From Pseudomonas sp. FP2335 (GTDB lineage Bacteria; Pseudomonadota; Gammaproteobacteria; Pseudomonadales; Pseudomonadaceae), in NCBI RefSeq assembly GCF_030687535.1, contig NZ_CP117437.1:4237501-4301500 (forward strand): a stretch of 64,000 nucleotides of DNA, in the 5' to 3' direction. Shown piece after piece: positions 25,481-34,023 of the stretch. The stretch's first letter is position 1; each line of letters begins with the position of its first letter. The notes beneath the pieces are model-generated. The model saw nothing but the letters and a program-made list of their open reading frames with translations. It was not told the DNA's origin and made no database searches. Both the position numbers and the translations under genes were made by a program.

Positions 25481-27613
25481 TCAGCCGTTGGGCCCTACTG
25501 TCGCGACGATAGTCACTTGCTTGTTGTCAGGAATTTCCTGATAAGCCAAAACGTGCAAATTCGGAACTGCCAGGCGTCCAAACCGCGACAACATCGCCCG
25601 GACGGGGCCGGCCACCAGCAGAATCACCGGATGGCCCTGCATTTCCTGGCGTTGTGCGGCGTCGATCAACGAACGCTGCAGTTTTTCAGCCATGCTTGGC
25701 TCCAGCAGAACGCCCTCTTCCTGGCCTTGTCCTGCCTTCTGAATACTATTGAGCAATATTTGTTCCAACCTTGGCTCCAAGGTGATCACAGGCAGCTCAG
25801 ACTCAGTCCCTACAATGCTTTGCACGATGGCGCGAGACAATCCGACACGCACCGCCGCCACCAGCGCGGCGGTATCTTGACTCTTGGCGGCATTGTTGGC
25901 GACGGCCTCGGCGATGCTGCGAATGTCGCGCACCGGCACCTGTTCGGCCAGCAGCGCCTGCAACACCTTGAGCAACTGCGACAGCGACAGCACGCCCGGC
26001 ACCAGCTCTTCTGCGAGTTTTGGCGAAGCCTTGGCCAGCAAACCCATCAATTGCTGGACTTCCTCGTGGCCGATCAGCTCGTGGGAGTGCTTGTACAAGA
26101 TCTGGTTGAGGTGGGTGGCGACCACGGTGCTGGCGTCAACCACGGTGTAGCCCAGGGACTGCGCCTGGCTGCGTTGGCTGATTTCGATCCACACCGCTTC
26201 CAGGCCAAAAGCCGGATCTTTGGCGGTAATGCCGTTGAGGCTGCCGAATACCTGGCCGGGGTTGATCGCCAACTCGCGGTCCGGGTAGATCTCGGCTTCG
26301 GCGAGGATCACGCCCATCAGGGTCAGGCGGTAGGCACTGGGGGCCAGGTCGAGGTTGTCGCGGATGTGCACGGTGGGCATCAGGAAGCCCAGGTCCTGGG
26401 ACAATTTTTTGCGCACGCCCTTGATCCGCGCCAGCAGCTGGCCGCCCTGGTTGCGGTCCACCAGCGGGATCAGGCGGTAGCCGACTTCCAGGCCGATCAT
26501 GTCGATCGGGGTCACGTCGTCCCAGCCCAGCTCCTTGGTTTCCGAGGCGCGGGCCGGGGACGGCAGCAGTTCCTGCTGGCGCGCCACCTCTTGCAGGGCC
26601 TGGACCTTGACCGCGTTTTGCTTTCTCCAGAACAGGTACGCCGCGCCGCCTGCCAGGGCCGCCATGCTCAGGAACGATACGTGGGGCATGCCCGGCACGA
26701 TGCCCATGATCGCCATGATGCCCGCCGCCACGGCCAGGGCCTTGGGCGAGGCAAACATCTGCCGGCTGATCTGCTTGCCCATGTCTTCGGAGCCCGAGGC
26801 ACGGGTCACCATGATCGCGGCAGCTGTGGATAACAACAGTGATGGCAATTGCGCCACTAAACCGTCACCGATGGTCAGCAAGGCGTACACCTTGCCCGCA
26901 TCGCCGAAGGTCATGCCGTGCTGGAAGATACCGACGGCCATGCCACCGATCAGGTTGATGAACAGAATCAGCAGGCCGGCGATGGCGTCACCGCGCACGA
27001 ACTTGCTGGCACCGTCCATGGAACCGTAGAACTCGGCTTCCTGGGCGACTTCCAGGCGGCGAGTCTTGGCTTGGTTCTGGTCGATCAGGCCGGCGTTGAG
27101 GTCGGCGTCGATCGCCATCTGCTTGCCGGGCATCGCATCGAGGGTGAACCGTGCGCTCACCTCGGAAATCCGCCCGGCACCCTTGGTCACCACGACGAAG
27201 TTGATGATCATCAGGATCGCGAACACCACGATACCGACCACGTAGTTACCGCCGATCACCACCTCACCAAAGGCCTGGATCACCTTGCCGGCGGCGGCGT
27301 GGCCGTCCTGGCCGTGAAGCATCACCACGCGGGTCGACGCCACGTTGAGCGCCAGGCGCAACAGGGTTGCCACCAGCAGGATCGTCGGGAATACCGCGAA
27401 ATCCAACGGTCGCAGCGCGTATACGCAGACCAGCAGGACTACGACGGACAGGGCGATGTTGAAGGTGAAGAACACGTCCAGCAGGAACGGCGGCATCGGC
27501 AACATCATCATTGCCAGCATCACCAGTAGCAGCAACGGCACACCCAGATTGCCCCGCGACAGGTCAGTCAGGGTGCCACGGGCCGTGCTGAACATTTGAG
27601 AGCGATCTACCAC
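25481..27613 (-). CDS. flhA: Flagellar type III export gate protein FlhA
   Basis: A 710-residue export-gate subunit. The N-terminal half has about eight membrane segments beginning with LGVPLLLLVMLAMMMLP and the conserved RFTLDAMPGKQMAID stretch; the C-terminal cytosolic domain docks chaperone-substrate complexes. The GTG at 27613 (MVDRSQMFS) is chosen because GAGGA lies 6 bases upstream and matches the usual N-terminus of Pseudomonas FlhA; the longer frame adds 30 residues unlike the family. A sigma-54 promoter lies 64-77 bases upstream. Confidence 0.96.
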   Translation of the reverse strand: MVDRSQMFSTARGTLTDLSRGNLGVPLLLLVMLAMMMLPMPPFLLDVFFTFNIALSVVVLLVCVYALRPLDFAVFPTILLVATLLRLALNVASTRVVMLHGQDGHAAAGKVIQAFGEVVIGGNYVVGIVVFAILMIINFVVVTKGAGRISEVSARFTLDAMPGKQMAIDADLNAGLIDQNQAKTRRLEVAQEAEFYGSMDGASKFVRGDAIAGLLILFINLIGGMAVGIFQHGMTFGDAGKVYALLTIGDGLVAQLPSLLLSTAAAIMVTRASGSEDMGKQISRQMFASPKALAVAAGIMAIMGIVPGMPHVSFLSMAALAGGAAYLFWRKQNAVKVQALQEVARQQELLPSPARASETKELGWDDVTPIDMIGLEVGYRLIPLVDRNQGGQLLARIKGVRKKLSQDLGFLMPTVHIRDNLDLAPSAYRLTLMGVILAEAEIYPDRELAINPGQVFGSLNGITAKDPAFGLEAVWIEISQRSQAQSLGYTVVDASTVVATHLNQILYKHSHELIGHEEVQQLMGLLAKASPKLAEELVPGVLSLSQLLKVLQALLAEQVPVRDIRSIAEAVANNAAKSQDTAALVAAVRVGLSRAIVQSIVGTESELPVITLEPRLEQILLNSIQKAGQGQEEGVLLEPSMAEKLQRSLIDAAQRQEMQGHPVILLVAGPVRAMLSRFGRLAVPNLHVLAYQEIPDNKQVTIVATVGPNG

Positions 27614-27676
27614 CGGTATTCCTCGTGTTCCTTGAAGCAAAGTTTTGACGCCGGGAGGCGACTTGAAGGCGGTATT

Positions 27677-27691
27677 GCAAGAAGCCTTCCA
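27677..27691 (-). promoter_or_regulatory. Sigma-54 promoter of flhA-flhF-fleN-fliA
   Basis: Minus strand reads TGGAAGG-CTTC-TTGCA with the required GG-N10-GC spacing (GG at 27689-27690, GC at 27677-27678). It lies just upstream of flhA, where FleQ-dependent control is known in Pseudomonas. Confidence 0.7.
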
Positions 27692-27723
27692 ACTTTTACC
27701 CAAGTCAGACGAGTACCGTTTTT

Positions 27724-27924
27724 TTACACGACCCGTACGTTTGCAGCCTGCGGCCCTTTTTGTCCGGGCGTTATCTCGAACTCGACCTTTTGCCCTTCAG
27801 TAAGGCTCTTGAATCCGCTGGCCTCAATCGCCGAATAGTGGACAAAAACATCCGTACCATCTTCCTGCTGGATAAACCCAAAGCCCTTTTCTGCGTTGAA
27901 CCACTTCACCGTGCCTGTCGCCAT
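27724..27924 (-). CDS. Cold-shock protein (CspA family)
   Basis: A 66-residue single cold-shock domain that binds single-stranded RNA or DNA. RNP1 is KGFGFI and RNP2 is VFVHYSAI; the full OB-fold pattern ([15 protein letters not shown]) is present. ATG at 27924 with GGGAG 7 bases upstream. It sits between flhB and flhA, 22 bases after a second, degenerate cold-shock-like gene, in a place where most flagellar operons have nothing. It may be expressed separately from the flagellar genes. Confidence 0.95.
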   Translation of the reverse strand: MATGTVKWFNAEKGFGFIQQEDGTDVFVHYSAIEASGFKSLTEGQKVEFEITPGQKGPQAANVRVV

Positions 27925-27946
27925 TGCCGCTCTCCCGACATCTCAT

Positions 27947-28156
27947 TCAAAAACCCGAGATCAGTGTGACGTTGACTGCAAAGATGCCCCGGGGACGATG
28001 AATCCTGCCAAATCGCACCCGCTGCCCAACCTTGAGCCGAACCCCGACCGAGCTGGTGAGGTCTACCCGCACCTGCTCACTCCCGCCATCCATTGCGATG
28101 ACCCCTTCCCCTGTCTCACTGCTGTAAAACCTGACGGTTCCGGTCACCCACTTCAT
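27947..28156 (-). CDS. Degenerate cold-shock-domain-like protein
   Basis: A 69-residue protein aligning over its whole length with a cold-shock domain: GTVRFYSSETGEGVIAMDGG corresponds to [15 protein letters not shown], and GQRVRFGRI to GQKVEFEI. The RNP1 aromatics are lost (TGEGVI) and RNP2 VFVH is VRVD, so classical stacking on nucleic-acid bases is unlikely. ATG at 28156 has GAGG 5 bases upstream, and the frame is intact, so it is not an obvious pseudogene. It lies immediately upstream of the canonical csp gene and may be a diverged duplicate. Confidence 0.75.
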   Translation of the reverse strand: MKWVTGTVRFYSSETGEGVIAMDGGSEQVRVDLTSSVGVRLKVGQRVRFGRIHRPRGIFAVNVTLISGF

Positions 28157-28282
28157 TGCTACCTCGCTGCTTGTTCCTACACGCAGTTTCTGCTGCCATG
28201 GAAACGCGGGACGCGCAGGCTGGCTACTGTCAGAGTTGACAGGTCAGCAAGGATTTACGACGAACGGTACGCATGCGATTGC

Positions 28283-28416
28283 CGTAGTGAGCGGGCTTGC
28301 CCGCGCTGGGTGGCGAAGCCGCCCCAAACGGGACGCCGCTATGTTTCAGGAAGACCGAGGTGTCGGGATTTAGGGCGGCTTCGCCACCCAGCGCGGGACA
28401 AGCCCGCTCACTACAG
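28283..28416. repeat. REP-type inverted repeat element, copy C
   Basis: About 134 bp, starting GTAGTGAGCGGGCTTGCC and ending in GCCCGCTCACTACAG, with inner GGTGGCGAAGCCGCCCC and its complement. It is the third copy of the family at 2132 and 13227 and fills most of the gap between flhB and the degenerate cold-shock gene. Confidence 0.9.
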
Positions 28417-28430
28417 GGTAAGGGGAAATA

Positions 28431-29567
28431 TCAGGAGTCGCGGCGTAAATCCGGGGGAATCGGCAGGTCCTTGAGCGGATCAGGCCGCTTGCCTTTGCCC
28501 GCGCGGTATTGGCGGATCTGATAGACATAGGCCAACACCTGCGCCACCGCCAGGTAAAGCCCGGCCGGGATTTCCTGGTCGAGGTCGGTGGAGTAGAAGA
28601 TCGACCGCGCCAGTGCCGGCGACTCCAGCAGCAGGATGTCGTTGGCCACGGCGATTTCGCGGATTTTCAGTGCGGTAAAGTCACTGCCCTTGGCCAACAG
28701 CATCGGCGCGCCGCCTTTCTCCGGGTCGTACTTGAGCGCCACGGCGTAGTGGGTCGGGTTGGTGATGATCACGTCGGCGTCGGGCACCGAGGCCATCATC
28801 TTGCGCTGGGACATTTCCCGCTGCAGTTGGCGAATGCGCTGTTTGACCTCGGGACGCCCTTCCTGGTCCTTGTGTTCATCGCGCACTTCCTGCTTGGTCA
28901 TCAGCAGTTTCTTGTGGCTTTCCCACAGCTGGATCGGCGCATCCACGGCAGCAATGATGATCAGCCCGGCGGCCATCCACAGCGCGCTCCACCCCACCAC
29001 CTGCACGCTGTGGATGATCGCCGACTCCAGCGGCTCGTGGGCGATGCGCAGCAGGTCGTCGATGTCGGACGTCAATACCATCAGCGCGACGAACAGGATC
29101 AGGATGAATTTGGCCAAGGCCTTGAGCAACTCCACCAGCGCCTTGGCCGAAAACATGCGCTTGAGCCCGGCAGCGGGGTTCATGCGGCTGAATTTGGGCG
29201 CCATGCTGCCGGCCGCGAACAGCCAGCCGCCAAGGGCGACCGGGCCGATCAGCGCGGCCAACAGCAAGGTGATCAGGATCGGCTGCACCGCCAGAATCGC
29301 GATCTTGCCCGAATGCAGCAGGTACTGGCCCATCGCGCCAGGGTTCAGCAGCACTTCGCGGGGCAAGCTGAAGTTGTGTTTCATCAACTCCATCAAATCC
29401 AGCGCCAGGCCACCGCCGTAGATCAGCAGGGCGCCGGCGCCGGCCATCATGGTCGCCACGGTATTCAGCTCTTTCGAGCGGGCGATCTCGCCCTTTTCCC
29501 TGGAGTCCTTTTTGCGCTTCTCCGTGGGGTCTTCTGTTTTGTCCTGACCGCTCTCGCTCTCGGCCAT
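28431..29567 (-). CDS. flhB: Flagellar export apparatus protein FlhB
   Basis: A 378-residue export-gate protein that switches secretion from hook to filament substrates. Four membrane helices in the N-terminal half precede the cytosolic domain, which has the autocleavage site in VIITNPTHYAVALKY (cleavage between Asn and Pro). The N-terminus is highly charged (MAESESGQDKTEDPTEKR), as usual. Four bases after fliR. Confidence 0.97.
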   Translation of the reverse strand: MAESESGQDKTEDPTEKRKKDSREKGEIARSKELNTVATMMAGAGALLIYGGGLALDLMELMKHNFSLPREVLLNPGAMGQYLLHSGKIAILAVQPILITLLLAALIGPVALGGWLFAAGSMAPKFSRMNPAAGLKRMFSAKALVELLKALAKFILILFVALMVLTSDIDDLLRIAHEPLESAIIHSVQVVGWSALWMAAGLIIIAAVDAPIQLWESHKKLLMTKQEVRDEHKDQEGRPEVKQRIRQLQREMSQRKMMASVPDADVIITNPTHYAVALKYDPEKGGAPMLLAKGSDFTALKIREIAVANDILLLESPALARSIFYSTDLDQEIPAGLYLAVAQVLAYVYQIRQYRAGKGKRPDPLKDLPIPPDLRRDS

Positions 29568-29570
29568 GGC

Positions 29571-30356
29571 TCAGCGCGCCCGTGCCAGATCACGTAAGAA
29601 CTGCAAGGCGTCGGACGCCAGCGGTTGATACTGATTGAGAATGTCGGCCAGGCCGATCCAGAAAATCCCCATGCCCAACACCAGGGTCAACGGGAAACCA
29701 ATCGAGAAAATGTTCAGTTGCGGCGCTGCGCGAGTCATCACGCCAAACGCGATGTTGACCACCAGCAGCGCCGTGATCGCGGGCAACACCAGCAGCAGCG
29801 AGGCGCCCAGCACCCAACCGAGACGCCCGACCATCTCCCAGAAATGGTTGACCACCAGCCCCGAGCCCACCGGCAAGGTGGTGAAGCTCTCCGTCAGCAC
29901 TTCGAACGCCACCAGGTGGCCGTTCATGGCAAGGAACAACAAGGTCACCAGCATGGTCAGGAATTGCCCGATCACCGCTGCCGACACGCCGTTGGTGGGG
30001 TCGACCATGGACGCGAAGCCCATGCCCATCTGGATCGAGATGATTTGCCCGGCGATCACAAACGCCTGGAAGAACAGTTGCAGGGAGAAGCCCAGCATGG
30101 CGCCGATCAGCACTTGCTCGGCGATCAGCAGCAAGGCGCTGAGATCGAGCGCATTCACAGGTGGCATCGGCGGCAAGCCGGGGACCAGCACCACGGTGAT
30201 CGCCACCGCGAAATACAGGCGCACCCGGCGCGGCACCAGGGTCGTGCCGAACACCGGCATGGCCATCAACATCGCCGTCACGCGAAACAGCGGCAGAATG
30301 AAGGACGCCACCCAGGTACTGATCTGGGTGTCGGTCAATGCCAGCAAGGATTGCAT
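29571..30356 (-). CDS. fliR: Flagellar export apparatus protein FliR
   Basis: A 261-residue inner-membrane protein of the export gate, made largely of hydrophobic helices (FILPLFRVTAMLMAMPVFGT; QIISIQMGMGFASMVDP). With FliP and FliQ it forms the helical core channel. Spacing of 4 bases on each side within fliPQR-flhB shows a single transcript. ATG at 30356. Confidence 0.96.
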   Translation of the reverse strand: MQSLLALTDTQISTWVASFILPLFRVTAMLMAMPVFGTTLVPRRVRLYFAVAITVVLVPGLPPMPPVNALDLSALLLIAEQVLIGAMLGFSLQLFFQAFVIAGQIISIQMGMGFASMVDPTNGVSAAVIGQFLTMLVTLLFLAMNGHLVAFEVLTESFTTLPVGSGLVVNHFWEMVGRLGWVLGASLLLVLPAITALLVVNIAFGVMTRAAPQLNIFSIGFPLTLVLGMGIFWIGLADILNQYQPLASDALQFLRDLARAR

Positions 30357-30360
30357 CGGC

Positions 30361-30630
30361 TCAGCCGATCAACTGCGGAATACTGCCGTACAACTGCAGG
30401 ATGTATTCCATGAAGGTTTGCACCAGCCACGGGCCGGCGACGATCAGGGTGATCAGCATCACCAGCAGGCGCGGCAGGAAGCTCAAGGTCTGTTCGTTGA
30501 TCTGGGTCGCGGCCTGGAACATCGCCACCAACAGGCCCACCAACAGGCTTGGTACCACCAGCACGGCAACCATCATGGTGGTCAGCCACAGCGCTTCACG
30601 GAACAGGTCAACGGCGACTTCTGGCGTCAT
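30361..30630 (-). CDS. fliQ: Flagellar export apparatus protein FliQ
   Basis: An 89-residue protein with two membrane helices (residues about 15-38 and 52-75) and the ATQINEQTLSFLPR loop typical of the family. It is a core subunit of the FliPQR channel. ATG at 30630, four bases after fliP. Confidence 0.96.
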   Translation of the reverse strand: MTPEVAVDLFREALWLTTMMVAVLVVPSLLVGLLVAMFQAATQINEQTLSFLPRLLVMLITLIVAGPWLVQTFMEYILQLYGSIPQLIG

Positions 30631-30634
30631 GGCG

Positions 30635-31378
30635 CTATACCCCTCCGAAACTGCCGGCGAGCGTGCCGATAATCAGCGCCCAGCCGTCCACCAGCACAAA
30701 CAGCATGATTTTGAACGGCAACGAGATGATCAGCGGCGACAGCATCATCATCCCCATGGCCATCAGCACGCTCGCCACCACCAGGTCGATGATCAGGAAC
30801 GGGATAAAGATCATGAAGCCGATCTGGAACGCGGTCTTCAATTCGGAGGTGACGAACGCCGGCACCAGGATGGTCAACGGCGCCTGGTCCGGGGTGGCGA
30901 TGTCGGTGCGCTTGGACAGGCGCATGAACAGCTCCAGGTCGCTGGAGCGGGTCTGCGACAGCATGAAGTCCTTGATCGGCCCCTGGGCCTTGTCGATCGC
31001 GACTTGGGCAGTGATGGTTTCGGCGAGGTAAGGCTGCAGGGCTTGCTGGTTCACCTTGTCGAACACCGGCGCCATGATGAACATCGTCAGGAACAGGGCC
31101 ATGCCGGTGAGGATCTGGTTCGACGGCGTCTGCTGCAAGCCGAGGGCCTGGCGCAGGATCGAGAACACGATGATGATCCGCGTGAAACTGGTCATCAGCA
31201 TGACAAACGCCGGGATGAAACTCAGCGCAGTCATGATCAGCAGGATCTGCAGGCTGACCGAATATTCCTGGGCGCCGGCGGCGTTGGTGCCCAGGGTAAT
31301 CGCCGGGATCGACAACGGGTCGGCGGCGAACGCCAGTGGCGCAGCCAGCAACAGCATGAGCGTCAAGAAAACGCGCAT
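30635..31378 (-). CDS. fliP: Flagellar export apparatus protein FliP
   Basis: A 247-residue inner-membrane protein with a cleavable signal ([18 protein letters not shown]). The family motifs [19 protein letters not shown] and [20 protein letters not shown] are present, together with four membrane segments. ATG at 31378 overlaps the fliO stop by one base. Confidence 0.97.
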   Translation of the reverse strand: MRVFLTLMLLLAAPLAFAADPLSIPAITLGTNAAGAQEYSVSLQILLIMTALSFIPAFVMLMTSFTRIIIVFSILRQALGLQQTPSNQILTGMALFLTMFIMAPVFDKVNQQALQPYLAETITAQVAIDKAQGPIKDFMLSQTRSSDLELFMRLSKRTDIATPDQAPLTILVPAFVTSELKTAFQIGFMIFIPFLIIDLVVASVLMAMGMMMLSPLIISLPFKIMLFVLVDGWALIIGTLAGSFGGV

Positions 31379-31812
31379 TACTTCTTATCCTTCTGATCCT
31401 TGCCCAACAACTCCATCAGGCGCTGGGCGAATTCTGGCGTGGCGGACTGGGTCTGATCCACGTTGACGGGCGTCTTGAGCACATGCAGCGGGGTGATGCG
31501 GCCGGGGGTGAGGCCGAGCAGGATCTGCTCCTCACCCACCTGCACCAGCACCAGCCGATCACGCGGGCCCAGGGCGCGCGAGCCGATCAGTTCGATCACC
31601 TGGGCGTTGCCCGGGCCGACGTTCTGCACGCGGCGCATCAGCCAGGCGAGCACGAAGATCAAGCCGACCACCAGCAACAGGCCCAGCACCAGTTGGGTCA
31701 ACTGGCCACCGACGCCACTGCCGACCGGTGCCGCCGCGGCCTGGGCCACGGGCTCCGCCGCCAACACGCTCAACGGCAGCGCGAGCAACAGTGCGAGCAT
31801 CAGCCGCTTCAT
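31378..31812 (-). CDS. fliO: Flagellar biosynthesis protein FliO
   Basis: A 144-residue bitopic membrane protein that helps assemble the FliP ring. A signal-like N-terminus ([18 protein letters not shown]), one clear membrane helix ([19 protein letters not shown]), and a cytosolic domain with [20 protein letters not shown] follow the usual plan. It lies between fliN and fliP. Confidence 0.95.
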   Translation of the reverse strand: MKRLMLALLLALPLSVLAAEPVAQAAAAPVGSGVGGQLTQLVLGLLLVVGLIFVLAWLMRRVQNVGPGNAQVIELIGSRALGPRDRLVLVQVGEEQILLGLTPGRITPLHVLKTPVNVDQTQSATPEFAQRLMELLGKDQKDKK

Positions 31813-31813
31813 A

Positions 31814-32281
31814 TCAGCGCAACTTCTTGATGCGTTCGCTCGGGCTGATCACGTCGGTCAGGCGGATGCCGAACTTTTCGTTGACCACCACCACTTCGCC
31901 GTGGGCGATCAGGGTGCCATTGACCAGTACGTCCAGCGGCTCACCGGCCAGGCGATCGAGCTCGATCACCGAACCCTGGTTGAGTTGCAGCAGGTTGCGG
32001 ATGTTGATGTCGGTGCTGCCGACTTCCATGGAGATCGACACCGGGATGTCGAGGATCACGTCCAGGTTCGGGCCATCGAGGCTCACCGGCTCGTGGTTCT
32101 TCGGCACGCTGCCGAATTCTTCCATCTGCAAGCGGTTGCCGGCCGGCGCGGTGGCGGCGTCAGCGGCCAGCAGCGCGTCGATGTCGTCCTGGCCGACTTC
32201 GCCAGTTTCTTCCAGGGCCGCAGCCCATTCGTCAGCCAGGGCCTGGTCTTCGGCGGAAGTGTTTTCGTGTTCGGTAGCCAT
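31814..32281 (-). CDS. fliN: Flagellar switch protein FliN
   Basis: A 155-residue C-ring subunit. An acidic N-terminal region precedes the SpoA domain (LDVILDIPVSISMEVGSTD, then IRNLLQLNQGSVIELDR and LIAHGEVVVVNEKFGIRL). It forms the base of the rotor switch with FliM and FliG. The ATG at 32281 (MATEHENTS) is chosen for the GAGGA 6 bases upstream. Confidence 0.97.
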   Translation of the reverse strand: MATEHENTSAEDQALADEWAAALEETGEVGQDDIDALLAADAATAPAGNRLQMEEFGSVPKNHEPVSLDGPNLDVILDIPVSISMEVGSTDINIRNLLQLNQGSVIELDRLAGEPLDVLVNGTLIAHGEVVVVNEKFGIRLTDVISPSERIKKLR

Positions 32282-32324
32282 TACATGTCCTCGGCGGAGC
32301 AAGCATTCATAAATTAGGGTTGGA

Positions 32325-33293
32325 TCAGCGACGGTTGATCGGCTCGATCACTTGCAGTGCCAGGTTGCCCTTGTGGGAACCGAGCTTGACCTTGAATGAC
32401 GGCACGCCATTGGCGCGCATGATCATTTCTTCCGGCAATTCCACAGGGATCACATCACCCGGCTGCATGTGCAGGATGTCACGCAGGCGCAATTGGCGAC
32501 GGGCCACGGTGGCGCTGAGCGGCACGTCCACATCCAGCAGGTCTTCGCGCAGGGCCTTGACCCAACGCTCGTCCTGATCGTCCAGGTCGGACTGGAAACC
32601 GGCGTCGAGCATCTCGCGCACCGGCTCGATCATCGAGTACGGCATGGTCACGTGCAGGTCGCCGCCACCGCCATCGAGTTCGATGTGGAACGTGGACACC
32701 ACAATGGCTTCGCTGGGGCCGACGATGTTGGCCATGGCCGGGTTCACTTCCGAGTTGATGTACTCGAAATTGACTTCCATGATCGCCTGCCAGGCTTCCT
32801 TCAAGTCGATGAAGGCTTGCTCCAGCACCATGCGCACCACCCGCAGTTCGGTGGGGGTGAATTCACGGCCTTCGATCTTGGCGTGACGGCCGTCGCCGCC
32901 GAAGAAGTTGTCCACCAGCTTGAACACCAGCTTGGCGTCAAGGATGAACAGCGCGGTGCCGCGCAGCGGCTTGATCTTGACCAGGTTGAGGCTGGTGGGC
33001 ACGTACAGCGAGTGCACGTATTCACCGAACTTCATCACCTGCACGCCACCGACCGCCACGTCCGCCGAGCGGCGCAGCATGTTGAACATGCTGATGCGGG
33101 TGTAACGGGCGAAACGTTCGTTGATCATCTCCAGGGTCGGCATACGTCCACGGACGATGCGATCCTGGCTGGTCAGGTCATAACTTTTGACGCTGCCGGG
33201 TTCGGCAGCCATTTCGGTCTGCACCAGACCATCGTCGACGCCATGCAACAGCGCGTCGATTTCATCCTGGGACAGCAGGTCTTGCACGGCCAT
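32325..33293 (-). CDS. fliM: Flagellar switch protein FliM
   Basis: A 322-residue C-ring protein that binds CheY-P. The N-terminal CheY-binding segment is LLSQDEIDALLHG, the CheC-like middle domain includes ERFARYTRISMFNMLRRSADV, and a C-terminal SpoA domain ends the protein. ATG at 33293. It follows fliL by 9 bases. Confidence 0.97.
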   Translation of the reverse strand: MAVQDLLSQDEIDALLHGVDDGLVQTEMAAEPGSVKSYDLTSQDRIVRGRMPTLEMINERFARYTRISMFNMLRRSADVAVGGVQVMKFGEYVHSLYVPTSLNLVKIKPLRGTALFILDAKLVFKLVDNFFGGDGRHAKIEGREFTPTELRVVRMVLEQAFIDLKEAWQAIMEVNFEYINSEVNPAMANIVGPSEAIVVSTFHIELDGGGGDLHVTMPYSMIEPVREMLDAGFQSDLDDQDERWVKALREDLLDVDVPLSATVARRQLRLRDILHMQPGDVIPVELPEEMIMRANGVPSFKVKLGSHKGNLALQVIEPINRR

Positions 33294-33302
33294 GTCGTGA
33301 TC

Positions 33303-33803
33303 CTACTGCAATACGAAGTTAGTGAAGAGCGCCTGCTCGATCACGACTTTGCCGAGCTCTTTCTGGGCCACTTCCTGCACGCTGGCAGTGACCTTCTGGC
33401 GCAGCATTTCCTGGCCGACCGGGGTGGCCAGGGCATCGAAGCTCTGCCCGGAGAACAGCATCACCAGGTTGTTGCGGATCACCGGCATGTGCACCTTGAG
33501 GGCTTCCAGGTCAGCCTGGTTGCGCGCGAGCAAGGTGATGCTCACTTGCAGGTAGCGCTGGCGGCCGTTCTGATTGAAGTTGGCGACAAAGGCCGGGAGC
33601 ATCGGCTCGAAGATTGCCGGTTGCTTGACGTTGCTGGCGGTTTCGGCCGCAGGCGCCGGTTTGCTCGCGCTGCTGTGCATGATGTACCAAGTGCCACCCA
33701 CCGAGGCGCCAATGGCCAGGATCAGGCCCACGACAATCATCAGGATAAGCTTGAGCTTGCCTTTGCCTGCGGGTGGTTTTGCTGCGTCGTCGCTCTTCGC
33801 CAT
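33303..33803 (-). CDS. fliL: Flagellar basal body-associated protein FliL
   Basis: A 166-residue single-pass membrane protein that associates with the stator. A short cytosolic Lys-rich start, one helix (LILMIVVGLILAIGASVGG) and a periplasmic domain (RYLQVSITLLARNQADL; RNNLVMLFSGQSFDAL) are visible. It is the first gene of fliLMNOPQR-flhB, with a sigma-54 promoter about 50 bases upstream of its ATG. Confidence 0.96.
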   Translation of the reverse strand: MAKSDDAAKPPAGKGKLKLILMIVVGLILAIGASVGGTWYIMHSSASKPAPAAETASNVKQPAIFEPMLPAFVANFNQNGRQRYLQVSITLLARNQADLEALKVHMPVIRNNLVMLFSGQSFDALATPVGQEMLRQKVTASVQEVAQKELGKVVIEQALFTNFVLQ

Positions 33804-33854
33804 GCCAATAATCCGTCACTATTCGGGGATTCATAGATCTACGGAAAGGCAAGA

Positions 33855-33869
33855 GCAAGTGTTATGCCA
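33855..33869 (-). promoter_or_regulatory. Sigma-54 promoter of the fliL operon
   Basis: Minus strand reads TGGCATA-ACAC-TTGCT with GG at 33867-33868 and GC at 33855-33856, spaced by exactly 10. It lies just upstream of fliL. Confidence 0.75.
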
Positions 33870-33910
33870 GAGTTGTCTGGTAATTGGGCAGAGCCAGCAC
33901 CACCAATCAA

Positions 33911-34001
33911 ATGTGGGAGCGGGCTTGCTCGCGAATGCGGTGTGTCAGTGACAGATGTATTGACTGACACACCGCATTCGCGAGCAAGCCCGCTCCCACA
34001 T
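33911..34001. repeat. REPIN (inverted pair of REP sequences), copy 1
   Basis: Two inverted REP units: ATGTGGGAGCGGGCTTGCTC then GCGAATGCGGTGTGTCAG, and the exact complement on the right, with a short loop of about 16 bases. It lies between fliK and fliL and separates two transcription units. Confidence 0.92.
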
Positions 34002-34023
34002 TTTGTCCCGCGACAGGTTCAGG

